The notes beneath the pieces are model-generated. The model searched no databases. It saw only the letters and a list, made by a program, of their open reading frames with translations, and was not told where the DNA came from. 64,000 bases of DNA from Bacteroidales bacterium UBA6851. GTDB lineage: Bacteria > Bacteroidota > Bacteroidia > Bacteroidales > UBA932. The position numbers and the translations under genes are program-made. The stretch spans positions 186,001 through 250,000 of the forward strand of contig DKDJ01000011.1 in assembly GCA_002451795.1 (NCBI GenBank), in the 5' to 3' direction. Positions 48,676-58,343 of this stretch are shown in pieces (position 1 is the stretch's first letter; the number at the start of each line of letters is the position of its first letter).

Positions 48676-51216
48676 ATGAATGATGAGATAAAGAACCCAG
48701 AAGAGGTGAATGAAGAGGTGACTGGTATTATTGAGCCGGTGGAGATAGACCATGAGATGCGTACTGCCTACATCGACTATTCCATGTCTGTCATCGTTTC
48801 ACGCGCCCTTCCTGATGCAAGAGACGGACTCAAGCCTGTTCAGCGCCGAGTGCTTTTCGGAATGGATGGGCTCGGATTGAGTTATGGTGGACAGACCAAG
48901 AAGTCAGCCCGTATTGTGGGAGAGGTATTGGGAAAGTTCCATCCTCATGGCGACTCCAGTGTATATGATGCCATGGCTCGTCTTGCGCAGAACTGGAATC
49001 AAAGATATCCTCTTGTCTATGGACAAGGAAACTTCGGTTCTATGGATGGTGATCCTGTGGCGGCCATGAGGTACACAGAGGCCAAACTTGAGAAAATGGC
49101 TGAAGATGTACTAGGTGATATAGAAAAAAATACGGTGGACATGACGCTTAACTTCGATGATTCTCTCGAAGAGCCGACAGTTCTTCCGACCAAGGCACCT
49201 CTGCTGCTTCTCAATGGGTCTTCCGGTATTGCAGTGGGAATGGCTACTAATATGGCTCCGCACAATCTTGGCGAGTGCTGTGATGCGATTTGCGCTTTCA
49301 TAGACAACCCGGATATTACTACTGAGGAGCTCATGGAGTATATAAAGGGTCCTGATTTCCCTACTGGTGGTATAATTATGGGGCGTCAAGGTATCATTGA
49401 TGCTTACAATACCGGTCGTGGTCGTGTGGTGATTAGAGCCAAAGCCGAAATTGAGGAGGTAGAGAACGGCCGTGAAGCTATTGTGGTGACGGAAGTCCCT
49501 TACATGGTGAACAAGGCCGATATGCTTGCCCGAATCAGTGAGATGGTTCGCGACAAGAAGATTGAGGGCATTGCTGATATTAAGGAGCTTACTAACCGTG
49601 AGGGAATACGTATAGAGTTTATCATAAAGAAAGATGCCAACGCTAGCGTGGTCCTTAACACATTGTATAAGTTTACGGCTCTTCAGAGTAGCTTCTCTAT
49701 CAATAATGTGGCCCTGGTGAATGGCCGCCCTCGCACGCTTACCCTCAGGGATTTGCTTTCCACTTTCGTGGATTTCAGACATGAGGTAGTGGTCCGCAGA
49801 ACTCGTTTTGATCTTGAGAAGGCTCGCAAGAGGGCACATATCCTCGAGGGTTTGCTTAAGGCCATTGATGTGATTGACGAGATAATCGCCATTATCAAGG
49901 CTTCCTCTAGTGTGGATGCAGCAAAGGGAACTCTCTGTGAACGCTTCGGCTTCGATGACATACAGGCTTCGGCCATTGTGGAGATGCGTCTGCGTCAGCT
50001 CACAGGTCTCGAGAAGGAGAAACTTCAAAACGAATTTGATGAGCTCGAGAAATTTATTGCACGTTGCGAGCAGATTCTTGCCAGTGACGAGGAGCAGCTT
50101 GCCATTGTGAAGCAGGAGTCCATGGAGCTTAAGGCCAAGTATGGGGATGCACGCCGTTCTGAAATCACCCTTTCAGATGACGAGTTCAATCCGGAGGATT
50201 TCTATGCTGATGAGGATGTGGTCATCACCATCTCTCATCTCGGATATATAAAGCGGACATCTCTGGCCGAGTTCAAGACTCAAGCTCGTGGCGGTATGGG
50301 AAAGAAGGCTAGCGCTACGAGGGAAGAGGATTTCATAGAGCATATCTATGTGGCCAATATGCACTCTACCATGTTGTTCTTTACTGACAAGGGTATGTGT
50401 TATAGGCTTAAGGTATATGAACTGCCAGAAGGATCAAGGACTTCCAAGGGACGCGCGGTACAGAATTTGCTGTCCATCGATTCTTCCGATAGCATTAAGA
50501 CATACCTTAACGTCAAGTCAATAGAGGACGCTGATTATACTGGAAACCACTTCGTTACCTTGGTTACCAAGCGCGGTGTAGTCAAGAAGACGACGCTTGC
50601 TGAGTATGCCAATAAGCGCAGCCGCAACAAGGGTATCATCGCTATCAATATCCGCGAGGGAGATGAGTTGCTTGATGCTCTGCTCACAGACGGTACGGAA
50701 AATATGCTTATTGCTGCACGTGAAGGACGTTGCTGCCGCTTTAATGAAATGGAATTAAGAGCACTTGGACGCAACTCTTCTGGCGTTAGAGGCATCTCTA
50801 TTGAGGATGATGATGAGGTCGTAGGCGCTATAGCATATAAGCCGGATGCAGAAGACGCTTCTGCCCACAGCATTCTTGTAGTAAGTGAGAATGGATATGG
50901 CAAGAGATCGGACTATGAAGAGTATCGACTTACTTCAAGGGGTGCAAAAGGTGTGAAGACCATCAATATTACGGATAAGACTGGCTCCTTGGTAGCTATC
51001 AAGGATGTTACGGAAGAGAATGACTTGATGATTATTACCAAGTCCGGACTTACCATTAGGATGGCTGTTTCTGAGATCAGAGTTGCTGGACGTGCCACCC
51101 AGGGAGTCAAACTCATTAACATCCGCGAGGGAGACTCAATAGCAGCCGTTTGCCCTGTTGCTAAATCTGACGAAGAGGAGGTTTCAGGTGAGGCGGAGCA
51201 CAATAATGAAGTTTAA
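48676..51216 (+). CDS. gyrA: DNA gyrase subunit A
   Basis: Topoisomerase II breakage-reunion subunit. 846 residues from ATG 48676. Catalytic Tyr133 in AAMRYTEAKL, the quinolone-pocket sequence HPHGDSSVYDAMARLAQ with Ser94 and Asp98 at the E. coli 83 and 87 positions (no classical resistance substitution), a long coiled coil, and a six-bladed C-terminal pinwheel whose first blade has the GyrA-box-like QARGGMG. The C-terminus is acidic. The TPR gene follows after 20 bases. Confidence 0.95.
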   Translation: MNDEIKNPEEVNEEVTGIIEPVEIDHEMRTAYIDYSMSVIVSRALPDARDGLKPVQRRVLFGMDGLGLSYGGQTKKSARIVGEVLGKFHPHGDSSVYDAMARLAQNWNQRYPLVYGQGNFGSMDGDPVAAMRYTEAKLEKMAEDVLGDIEKNTVDMTLNFDDSLEEPTVLPTKAPLLLLNGSSGIAVGMATNMAPHNLGECCDAICAFIDNPDITTEELMEYIKGPDFPTGGIIMGRQGIIDAYNTGRGRVVIRAKAEIEEVENGREAIVVTEVPYMVNKADMLARISEMVRDKKIEGIADIKELTNREGIRIEFIIKKDANASVVLNTLYKFTALQSSFSINNVALVNGRPRTLTLRDLLSTFVDFRHEVVVRRTRFDLEKARKRAHILEGLLKAIDVIDEIIAIIKASSSVDAAKGTLCERFGFDDIQASAIVEMRLRQLTGLEKEKLQNEFDELEKFIARCEQILASDEEQLAIVKQESMELKAKYGDARRSEITLSDDEFNPEDFYADEDVVITISHLGYIKRTSLAEFKTQARGGMGKKASATREEDFIEHIYVANMHSTMLFFTDKGMCYRLKVYELPEGSRTSKGRAVQNLLSIDSSDSIKTYLNVKSIEDADYTGNHFVTLVTKRGVVKKTTLAEYANKRSRNKGIIAINIREGDELLDALLTDGTENMLIAAREGRCCRFNEMELRALGRNSSGVRGISIEDDDEVVGAIAYKPDAEDASAHSILVVSENGYGKRSDYEEYRLTSRGAKGVKTINITDKTGSLVAIKDVTEENDLMIITKSGLTIRMAVSEIRVAGRATQGVKLINIREGDSIAAVCPVAKSDEEEVSGEAEHNNEV

Positions 51217-51236
51217 TTAAATCAACTAATATCAGT

Positions 51237-52553
51237 ATGAAGAAATTCCTTTACGTATTTGCAGTCGCAGCCGCTATTACGGCTGTTGATTTGCAGGCTC
51301 AGCCAAAGAGCAGTGAGGCTGCAAAAGCCGCTGTCGTGAAAGCTGAGGCAGCTACCGCAAATCCTAAGCAGAACGTTAAGCCTGCCACATGGATTAAGTA
51401 TGGCAAGTCTTTGGTGGACGCTTACAACTTCCCTAAGGGAAATGTGTGGGTCGGTATGTCAAAGCAGGAAATGTCTCTTTTGGGTGGTGCAGAGAAGCCT
51501 ATTTCTGAAGAGACTGTTCAACTTAACGGCAATACCTACACCAAGTCCGTATATTCTAACAAGAACTACTATTTCTCTCCTGCCGGACAACTTCAAATTA
51601 TTGAAGTGACTGTTCCTGCCATTGAGAATGCGCTTGACGAGGCTGTAAATGCATACGCCAAGGCTGGTCAGCTTGACGAGAAGGGACAGAAGACAAAAGA
51701 AATTACAACTGCTCTTAAGGATATCGCGTCAAAGTATTCTGAGGATGCGTTTGCATACTATACCCTTGGTAACATGAATCAGGCTTCAGTATTATTTGAG
51801 AAGGCTGCCAAGGCTTCAGCTACTGCACCTCTCAATGTAGTGGATACTAATGCCGTATATAATGCTGCATATACTGCTTGGGCTGCCAATGATTTGACTC
51901 GCGCTGAGAAACTTTTTATTGACGGCATCAAGGTTGGTGTAACTGGAGCTGAAGGTGATTCTTATGCCAAACTTGCAGACATTGCAGATAAGAATGGTAA
52001 GACAGAGGAGAGCAAAAAATATCTTGAGGAAGGTTTCTCTAAGTTCCCTCAGAGCCAGACAATTCTTGTAGGTCTTATCAACTACTACATCAAGAGTGGT
52101 GATGATACCAATAGGCTTTTTGCCCTTCTTGATGAGGCTAAGAAAAATGAGCCTACCAATGCTTCTCTTTACTACGTTGAGGGTAACATCAATGAAGAAC
52201 TCGGTCGTCTCGATGATGCTGTAGCTGCTTATCGTAAGTGTGCTGACGTGGATCCTAACTATGAGTGGGGTTACATCGGAGAGGGTATCCATTTCTATAA
52301 TCTTGCTGTAAGTCTTCAGGAGAAGGCTTCAAACGAGATGGATGACGCCAAGTATTTGGCTCTTATGGGAGAGTTTGAGACTGCCCTTAAGGCTTGCATC
52401 CCTCCGTTTGAGAAGGCATTCGAGATGTCTAAGGACGATGTTGTAAAGGCAAGTGTGGCTGAGTACCTGAAGAACGCATGCTACAGATTCATCAGCGAGG
52501 GCGATGAGTACAAAGCTAAGTATGACAAGTATAGCGCTGTTGTAGCACAGTAG
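51237..52553 (+). CDS. Secreted TPR-repeat protein
   Basis: 438 residues with a signal peptide ending near DLQAQ, an Ala-rich stretch, then tetratricopeptide-type helical repeats from about residue 165 (AFAYYTLGNMNQASVLFEKA, ARKLFIDG-like units, LYYVEGNINEELGRLDDAVA). No lipobox. Position after gyrA is shared with other Bacteroidales, as I recall. Scaffold or envelope role; partner unknown. Confidence 0.8.
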   Translation: MKKFLYVFAVAAAITAVDLQAQPKSSEAAKAAVVKAEAATANPKQNVKPATWIKYGKSLVDAYNFPKGNVWVGMSKQEMSLLGGAEKPISEETVQLNGNTYTKSVYSNKNYYFSPAGQLQIIEVTVPAIENALDEAVNAYAKAGQLDEKGQKTKEITTALKDIASKYSEDAFAYYTLGNMNQASVLFEKAAKASATAPLNVVDTNAVYNAAYTAWAANDLTRAEKLFIDGIKVGVTGAEGDSYAKLADIADKNGKTEESKKYLEEGFSKFPQSQTILVGLINYYIKSGDDTNRLFALLDEAKKNEPTNASLYYVEGNINEELGRLDDAVAAYRKCADVDPNYEWGYIGEGIHFYNLAVSLQEKASNEMDDAKYLALMGEFETALKACIPPFEKAFEMSKDDVVKASVAEYLKNACYRFISEGDEYKAKYDKYSAVVAQ

Positions 52554-52555
52554 AT

Positions 52556-53629
52556 TCAATAGTTTATAGATGTGCTTTCGCATACCCGCTTTAGGGTGGC
52601 AAGCATGTTTTCGTAATCGGATTTAGTGAGCCAGTCGTCTTTTCGGCTGGCCCACTTTTTTATTGGGATTGTTTTGTATGTTTTGCTCAACATCCCTGGT
52701 AGTGTACACCATGTGAAGTGAAGGACAGGTTCTTGAAGTACCGCCCTTCCGTCTTTTCTAATAATGCGCAACTCTACTGCCATGCCGAGTCTGGTGTTTC
52801 TGGCGCTCATGTTCGATATGAAATTGCCCGTAGAGTAGATAATTGGAACTCCGGAAATATGGGTAGTGTCTTGAACTACGTGAGGATGTGCTCCCACTAT
52901 CGCATCTACGCCTTCTTCCACGAGCCACCCAGCCCATTTGGCTTGCTCGCTACTATGTGTGAGTTGGTATTCTGTGCCCCAGTGAGGAAGAGCAATTATA
53001 ACGTCCGCTTTTTTCTCTTTTGCCTTTGCTATGGCGTGGTGTATCTTGTCTTTGTCCATCATGCAGACTGCTGGATAACCCCTGCTGGCAGGCGCATTTG
53101 TGCCGTATGTGAAGTTGAGCAGGGCGATGCTCAGCCCATCCTTTCTCAGTATTAGAGGAAAGGATTCTTCCATGGATAAACTGTCGCGGGCAGCCCCGCA
53201 AAACCTAATACCGAGACTGTCGTATACACTTAGGGTCCGCTTGAGCCCTTTGATGCTACGGTCAAGAATGTGGTTATTTGCCATTAGGAATACGTCTACC
53301 CCGCACTCTTTTACGTAATTTGCATATCCGTCAGGTGCGCTGAATGCTGGGTATCCGCTATAAGGCTTACCGCCAAGGGAAAATTCCATGTTGGCTATGG
53401 TGAAGTCCGCTTTGTTAAGGAGCGGTTTCATTTCTTCGAGAAATTCTGTGTAGTCATATTCTAATTGTCTGGCGTGCATCATTACATCGCCTACGATAAG
53501 TAGGCTGACAGTGTCATTTTTGACCAAGGGTGCGGCTGGGAATGGAACCTTGAAGTCGAAGTATGTTTGGGCCGATGTCCCAAGTGCGGACGCCATGAAG
53601 ATGAGAATGGATATCAGAAAAGTGCGCAT
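52556..53629 (-). CDS. CapA/PgsA-like metallophosphoesterase-fold protein
   Basis: 357 residues with a signal peptide (LGTSAQ). It follows the CapA pattern: LLIVGDVMMHARQLEYD, ADFTIANMEFSLGG, DVFLMANNHILDR, IALPHWGTEYQ, and VDAIVGAHPHVVQ with VPIIYSTGNFI. The His/Asp/Asn set is that of a calcineurin-like phosphoesterase. CapA proteins are linked to poly-gamma-glutamate synthesis, but no capBC lie here, so the role is open. It is convergent with the TPR gene (2 bases apart). Confidence 0.85.
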   Translation of the reverse strand: MRTFLISILIFMASALGTSAQTYFDFKVPFPAAPLVKNDTVSLLIVGDVMMHARQLEYDYTEFLEEMKPLLNKADFTIANMEFSLGGKPYSGYPAFSAPDGYANYVKECGVDVFLMANNHILDRSIKGLKRTLSVYDSLGIRFCGAARDSLSMEESFPLILRKDGLSIALLNFTYGTNAPASRGYPAVCMMDKDKIHHAIAKAKEKKADVIIALPHWGTEYQLTHSSEQAKWAGWLVEEGVDAIVGAHPHVVQDTTHISGVPIIYSTGNFISNMSARNTRLGMAVELRIIRKDGRAVLQEPVLHFTWCTLPGMLSKTYKTIPIKKWASRKDDWLTKSDYENMLATLKRVCESTSINY

Positions 53630-53636
53630 AGTAACG

Positions 53637-53644
53637 CAAATATA
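53637..53644 (-). promoter_or_regulatory. -7 box (TATATTTG) for the CapA-like gene
   Basis: Minus-strand consensus box 7 bases before the ATG at 53629, another nearly leaderless arrangement. Confidence 0.5.
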
Positions 53645-53712
53645 TGAATAAACATACTTTCAGTCAAGTCGTTTTTGGTGATCACTAAATTCGTAATCCT
53701 CGAAACTTTTGC

Positions 53713-53720
53713 TAAATTTG
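53713..53720 (+). promoter_or_regulatory. -7 box (TAAATTTG) for the SPOR lipoprotein gene
   Basis: Consensus box 25 bases before ATG 53746; no -33 found. Confidence 0.5.
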
Positions 53721-53745
53721 CAAATTGGGTTAATTGTACTGATTT

Positions 53746-54261
53746 ATGAGATTTTGTGGCTCGAAAGTGGTGTTGCTTCTTCTATTTTGTGTGAGCTTGA
53801 ACTCCTGCGATTTCTTTCGTAAAGTCGCGGGTAGGCCTACCTCGGCTGACATTGAAAAGAAGCGTTCTGCCATTCTGATGGAGCAGAAAGCACACGATGA
53901 CAGAATTGATTCCCTGAAAATGGTTCAGAGACAGATTTCGGATTCTCTTGCCATACTTGACTCAATACGTATGCTCAGTAGTTCTCTTGTTGAGGCAAGG
54001 CAGCTTTCAGATGATGAGCGGGGACGTTTGCCACATGCATATTATATCGTAGTGGGTGCATTTGCTAATCAGGACAATGCCGGTAAATTTGCAGACAAGG
54101 CTGTGAATGCTGGATATCAGGCTACCATGATACGTTACCGTAATGGATTTACTGCCGTTGGTATCTGCCCGTCAGACAGAATTACGGATGCATATCATGC
54201 GCTCAAGCAGGTTCGGGAAAGCGGATTCTGTCCGGATGCATGGATTCTCAACAATAGATAA
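53746..54261 (+). CDS. SPOR-domain lipoprotein
   Basis: 171 residues, lipobox LNSC, a short coiled-coil (residues 35-85) and a C-terminal SPOR domain (HAYYIVVGAFANQDNAGKFA, GYQATMIRY, TAVGICPSDRITDAYHALKQ). SPOR domains bind denuded glycan at division sites, so a septal envelope role is likely. The downstream M28-TonB gene begins 7 bases after the stop. Confidence 0.88.
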   Translation: MRFCGSKVVLLLLFCVSLNSCDFFRKVAGRPTSADIEKKRSAILMEQKAHDDRIDSLKMVQRQISDSLAILDSIRMLSSSLVEARQLSDDERGRLPHAYYIVVGAFANQDNAGKFADKAVNAGYQATMIRYRNGFTAVGICPSDRITDAYHALKQVRESGFCPDAWILNNR

Positions 54262-54268
54262 TTTACTT

Positions 54269-55594
54269 ATGCTGAAGAGATTGTTGGTATCAGTTTTTCT
54301 TGTGGTTTCACTGAACTGTTCCGCGCAGTTCTCGGGGACGTATTTTGACTCGCTTGGTGAAGGTAGTGAGGTGGTTAACAGTATGAAGGATCAGGTGGGG
54401 TATCTTGCTTCCGCGATGCTGGATGGGCGTGCTGCTGGCTCTGAGGGTGAGAGAATGGCGGCTGAATATATCAGTTCTGTGTTTGACTCCTATGGTCTTG
54501 AGTTCCTCAGCGGAGACGGGATAGAGCCATTCGGTATATTGATGGAATCAGGGGACACGCTCCGTTCGTGCAATGTGGTGTCGTTCATTCCTGGCTATGA
54601 TCCTGAGTTGAGGGATCGTTATGTTGTGGTGTGTGCCAGGATGGATAACCTTGGTGCTATGGATATAAGTGTTGACGGAGAGAAGAGGCATAGCGTGTTC
54701 TATGGGGCCAATGGGAATGCCTCGGGTCTTTCGGTGATGATGCAACTTGCACATAAGTTGAGTATCAACCGGATTCTCCTCAAACGTTCGGTGATTTTTA
54801 TCGCTGCGGGTGCTTCCCAAAAATCTTCGTCGGGATCATGGTATTTCCTTAACCGCTCTTTTGGTAAGGATGTGAAGATTGACGCTTGTATTGATCTTGA
54901 TATGGTTGGTATTCCATCCAACGGTTTTTATGCCTATACCTCATCCAATCAAGATCTTAATGATCTGATTAACATGCTATCCGGGACGTTGCAGCCTATG
55001 AGACCACAAGTTGTGGCCGAAGAACCTGTGGCCTCAGATCACAGATCATTCTACGAGAAAGAGATACCTACAGTTCTGTTTACCACGGGAATGTATTCGG
55101 AGTATAATACGGTGAGGGATACTCCATCCATCCTTGAGTATCAGGATATGGAGCGAGAACTTGAGTATATTTATAATTTTTCTCTTGAACTCATCAATGG
55201 CAAATCTCTGGAGTTCAGAAGGGATTCGTCAGTGAAGCCGAGGCAGACTTCCACGGATGTGTATGCATATTCAGACTGTGATGTGAAGCCTCGTTTCCTT
55301 GGCTCGTCAGATCCTACCGATTTCCTTAGAAAATGGGTGTATGTATATCAGAGATACCCTCGTGAGGCGGTGCGCGATGGAATACAAGGACGTGTCCTGG
55401 TGGATTTCGTGATTGACACAAAGGGAAAGGTGTCGGAAGTCAAGGTGTCAAAGGGCGTAGATGAATTGCTTGACGCAGAGGCTGTAAGAGTCATTTCCTC
55501 GTCTCCGGACTGGAAGCCTGCCATGATGGGCGGAAAGAAAGTCAAGTGCGCTATGTCCGTTTATGTGGATTTTAAGTTGGAAAAAAGAAAATAA
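54269..55594 (+). CDS. Degenerate M28 peptidase fused to a TonB C-terminal domain
   Basis: 441 residues with signal peptide (LNCSAQ; the Cys in this context is not a clear lipobox). Residues about 40-310 have the M28 aminopeptidase fold: VVVCARMDNLGAMD, FYGANGNASGLSVMM, the IDLDMVGIPSNG strand. The zinc ligands are mostly replaced: His by Arg124, Asp by Gly149, the Glu-Glu pair by Ala182-Ser183, final His by Asn280; only Asp211 remains. A TonB C-terminal domain follows (about 350-441: YPREAVRDGIQGRVLVDFVID, AVRVISSSPDWKPA). So this looks like a non-catalytic ligand-binding module attached to a TonB-type periplasmic domain; no N-terminal ExbB-binding helix other than the signal is seen. Confidence 0.78.
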   Translation: MLKRLLVSVFLVVSLNCSAQFSGTYFDSLGEGSEVVNSMKDQVGYLASAMLDGRAAGSEGERMAAEYISSVFDSYGLEFLSGDGIEPFGILMESGDTLRSCNVVSFIPGYDPELRDRYVVVCARMDNLGAMDISVDGEKRHSVFYGANGNASGLSVMMQLAHKLSINRILLKRSVIFIAAGASQKSSSGSWYFLNRSFGKDVKIDACIDLDMVGIPSNGFYAYTSSNQDLNDLINMLSGTLQPMRPQVVAEEPVASDHRSFYEKEIPTVLFTTGMYSEYNTVRDTPSILEYQDMERELEYIYNFSLELINGKSLEFRRDSSVKPRQTSTDVYAYSDCDVKPRFLGSSDPTDFLRKWVYVYQRYPREAVRDGIQGRVLVDFVIDTKGKVSEVKVSKGVDELLDAEAVRVISSSPDWKPAMMGGKKVKCAMSVYVDFKLEKRK

Positions 55595-55606
55595 AGCAAT
55601 AATACA

Positions 55607-58342
55607 ATGGATTACGATTTCAAGTCGATCGAGCAGAAGTGGCAGGCTTACTGGGCAGCCAACAAAGAGTTTAAGGTAGTAGAGGATACTTCCAAGCCGA
55701 AATACTATGTCCTTGACATGTTTCCATATCCTTCAGGGGCGGGGCTCCATGTAGGTCATCCTCTCGGTTATATTGCGAGTGATATATTTGCAAGATACAA
55801 GAGACTTAAGGGCTTTAATGTGCTTCATCCTATGGGCTACGATGCATTCGGACTACCTGCCGAGCAATATGCCATACAGACCGGGCAGCACCCTGAACTC
55901 ACTACAGAGCAGAATGTAAGTCGTTATCGCAGACAGCTGGATCGTATCGGCTTTTCGTATGACTGGGATAGGGAAGTTAGAACTTGTGATCCTAAGTTTT
56001 ACAAGTGGACGCAGTGGGCTTTCCTGAAGATGTTTGATAGCTGGTATGACCCATCAGCAGACAAGGCCAGGCCGATAGCTGAACTTGTGGCGAAGTTTGA
56101 AAGTACGGGATACGATGACGTGACTCCGTCGCAGTGGAAGTCAGCGAGTGAGAAGGAGAAATCAGATATTCTGATGCGGTATAGAATTGCTTATCAGGGA
56201 GAGACTTCTGTCAACTGGTGTGAGGGGCTCGGTACTGTTCTGGCTAATGATGAAGTGAAAGATGGTTTGAGCGTGAGGGGAGGGTTCCCGGTGGAACAGA
56301 AGAAAATGACCCAGTGGCAACTTCGTGTGTCTTCGTATGCTGGGAGGTTGCTCGATTCTCTTGATTCTTTGGACTGGTCTGATTCTCTGAAGGAGATGCA
56401 GCGTAACTGGATCGGACGCTCGGAGGGCACCGAGATGGTATTTGATACTGTGTGTGGAGAAAGGCATCTTCCTGTCACTATTTTTACTACCCGTGCCGAC
56501 ACCGTGTTCGGTGTGACATTTATGGTCCTTGCACCCGAGAGTGAACTTGTAGATCAGCTCACTACCGAGGACCGCCGAGAAGAAGTGGCTGCTTATGTGG
56601 AGTCTGTCAAGAAGAAGACTGAGAGAGAGAGAATCTCTGAGACAAAGTCCGTTACAGGAGTCTTCTCTGGCTCATACGGAATTAATCCTCTTACAGGAGA
56701 TAAGGTTCCTATATGGATTTCTGAATATGTGCTTGCCGGATATGGTACTGGTGCCATAATGGCTGTACCTGCGCATGATAGCAGAGATTATGCTTTTGCC
56801 AAAAAGTTTGGTCTTCCGATAATACCATTGATAGAGGGCTGCGATGTTTCGGAGCAGAGTTTTGATGCCAAGGATGGAATTATGTGCAATTCCGGATTCC
56901 TTAATGGTATGAGGGTTAAAGATGCCATTGAGGCAGCCAAGAACTATGTGGAGGCTCACGGGCTTGGCCGCAGGAAGACTAATTATCGCCTTAGGGACGC
57001 TATTTTCTCTCGCCAGCGTTATTGGGGAGAGCCTTTCCCTATCTACTACAAAGATGGGATACCGACTCCTATTCCTGAGTCGGAGCTACCATTGAGACTG
57101 CCAGAAATAGATTCTTACAAACCATCTCCTGACGGTCAGCCACCTCTTTCGCGTGCAAAGAACTGGACATACTGCGGATATCCTCTTGAGAAGAGTACTA
57201 TGCCTGGATTTGCGGGCTCAAGTGCTTATTATTTAAGATACATGGATCCTCAAGATGACAAGGCTTTGGTGAGTCGTGAGGCCAATGAGTACTGGCGCAG
57301 CGTTGACCTATATGTCGGAGGCACCGAGCATGCTACAGGACATCTTATCTATTCAAGATTCTGGAATAAGTTCCTTTATGATCTCGGGTATGTATGTGAA
57401 GATGAGCCGTTCCGCAAACTTGTCAATCAAGGTATGATTCAGGGCCGCTCAAGCTTCGTGTATCGTGTAGTCGGAACCAATACTTTCGTTTCCGCAGGGT
57501 TGAAATCATCTTACGAGACCACTGAAATTCATGTGGATATCAATATCGTTCATAATGACCGTCTTGATATAGAGGCTTTCCGCAAATGGCGTCCTGAATT
57601 TGCTGATGCCGAGTTCGTACTTGAGAATGGAGAATATATCTGCGGATGGGCTGTGGAAAAGATGAGCAAGTCCATGTATAATGTCGTTAACCCTGATGAT
57701 ATCTGCGACACATATGGCGCGGATACCCTCCGCCTTTATGAGATGTTCCTTGGCCCTGTGGAACAGAGCAAGCCGTGGGATACCAAGGGCATTGATGGCG
57801 TAAACCGCTTCCTTAAGAAGTTCTGGAGGCTGTTCTATGACCGTGATGCATGGCTTGTTACGGATGAAAAGGCTACAGCTGCTGAACTTAAGATTCTGCA
57901 TAAACTAATTGCAAAGGAACAGGAAGATATAGAGGCATTTTCATATAACACCACCATTAGTGCGTTCATGATAGCTGTCAATGAACTTGGCGCTTTGAAA
58001 TGTGTTAAGAAAGCTATTCTTGAGCCGCTTGTAGTCCTTTTATCTCCGTTTGCCCCTCATATTGCGGAAGAGCTTTGGCATACTCTCGGTCACGACGATA
58101 GCGTGACTTACGCAAAATTCCCTGAATATGTGGCTGCTTATGCTGCTGATGATACTGTGACATATCCGGTGCAGTTTAACGGTAAAATGCGCTTCACCGT
58201 TGAACTTCCCAAGAGTGCATCTGCTGCAGATGTGGAGGCGCACGTGCGTTCTCTTGAGCAGACTGCAAAGTGGGCTGCCGGTATGAATATAGTGAAGGTT
58301 ATAGTTGTGCCTGGAAGAATTATTAACATTGTTCTGAAGTAA
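55607..58342 (+). CDS. leuS: Leucyl-tRNA synthetase
   Basis: Charges tRNA-Leu. Class I signature HVGH (48-51) in YPSGAGLHVGHPLGY, KMSKS at 685-689, a CP1 editing domain insert (DTVFGVTFMVLAPES), and the C-terminal anticodon-binding part. 911 residues is normal for Bacteroidota. Start ATG 55607, 12 bases after the M28-TonB gene. Confidence 0.97.
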   Translation: MDYDFKSIEQKWQAYWAANKEFKVVEDTSKPKYYVLDMFPYPSGAGLHVGHPLGYIASDIFARYKRLKGFNVLHPMGYDAFGLPAEQYAIQTGQHPELTTEQNVSRYRRQLDRIGFSYDWDREVRTCDPKFYKWTQWAFLKMFDSWYDPSADKARPIAELVAKFESTGYDDVTPSQWKSASEKEKSDILMRYRIAYQGETSVNWCEGLGTVLANDEVKDGLSVRGGFPVEQKKMTQWQLRVSSYAGRLLDSLDSLDWSDSLKEMQRNWIGRSEGTEMVFDTVCGERHLPVTIFTTRADTVFGVTFMVLAPESELVDQLTTEDRREEVAAYVESVKKKTERERISETKSVTGVFSGSYGINPLTGDKVPIWISEYVLAGYGTGAIMAVPAHDSRDYAFAKKFGLPIIPLIEGCDVSEQSFDAKDGIMCNSGFLNGMRVKDAIEAAKNYVEAHGLGRRKTNYRLRDAIFSRQRYWGEPFPIYYKDGIPTPIPESELPLRLPEIDSYKPSPDGQPPLSRAKNWTYCGYPLEKSTMPGFAGSSAYYLRYMDPQDDKALVSREANEYWRSVDLYVGGTEHATGHLIYSRFWNKFLYDLGYVCEDEPFRKLVNQGMIQGRSSFVYRVVGTNTFVSAGLKSSYETTEIHVDINIVHNDRLDIEAFRKWRPEFADAEFVLENGEYICGWAVEKMSKSMYNVVNPDDICDTYGADTLRLYEMFLGPVEQSKPWDTKGIDGVNRFLKKFWRLFYDRDAWLVTDEKATAAELKILHKLIAKEQEDIEAFSYNTTISAFMIAVNELGALKCVKKAILEPLVVLLSPFAPHIAEELWHTLGHDDSVTYAKFPEYVAAYAADDTVTYPVQFNGKMRFTVELPKSASAADVEAHVRSLEQTAKWAAGMNIVKVIVVPGRIINIVLK

Positions 58343-58343
58343 G

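Noticed and set aside
49111..50028. 305-codon minus-strand frame inside gyrA
   Set aside because: Antisense to the conserved breakage-reunion domain, composition unlike a protein, no promoter.
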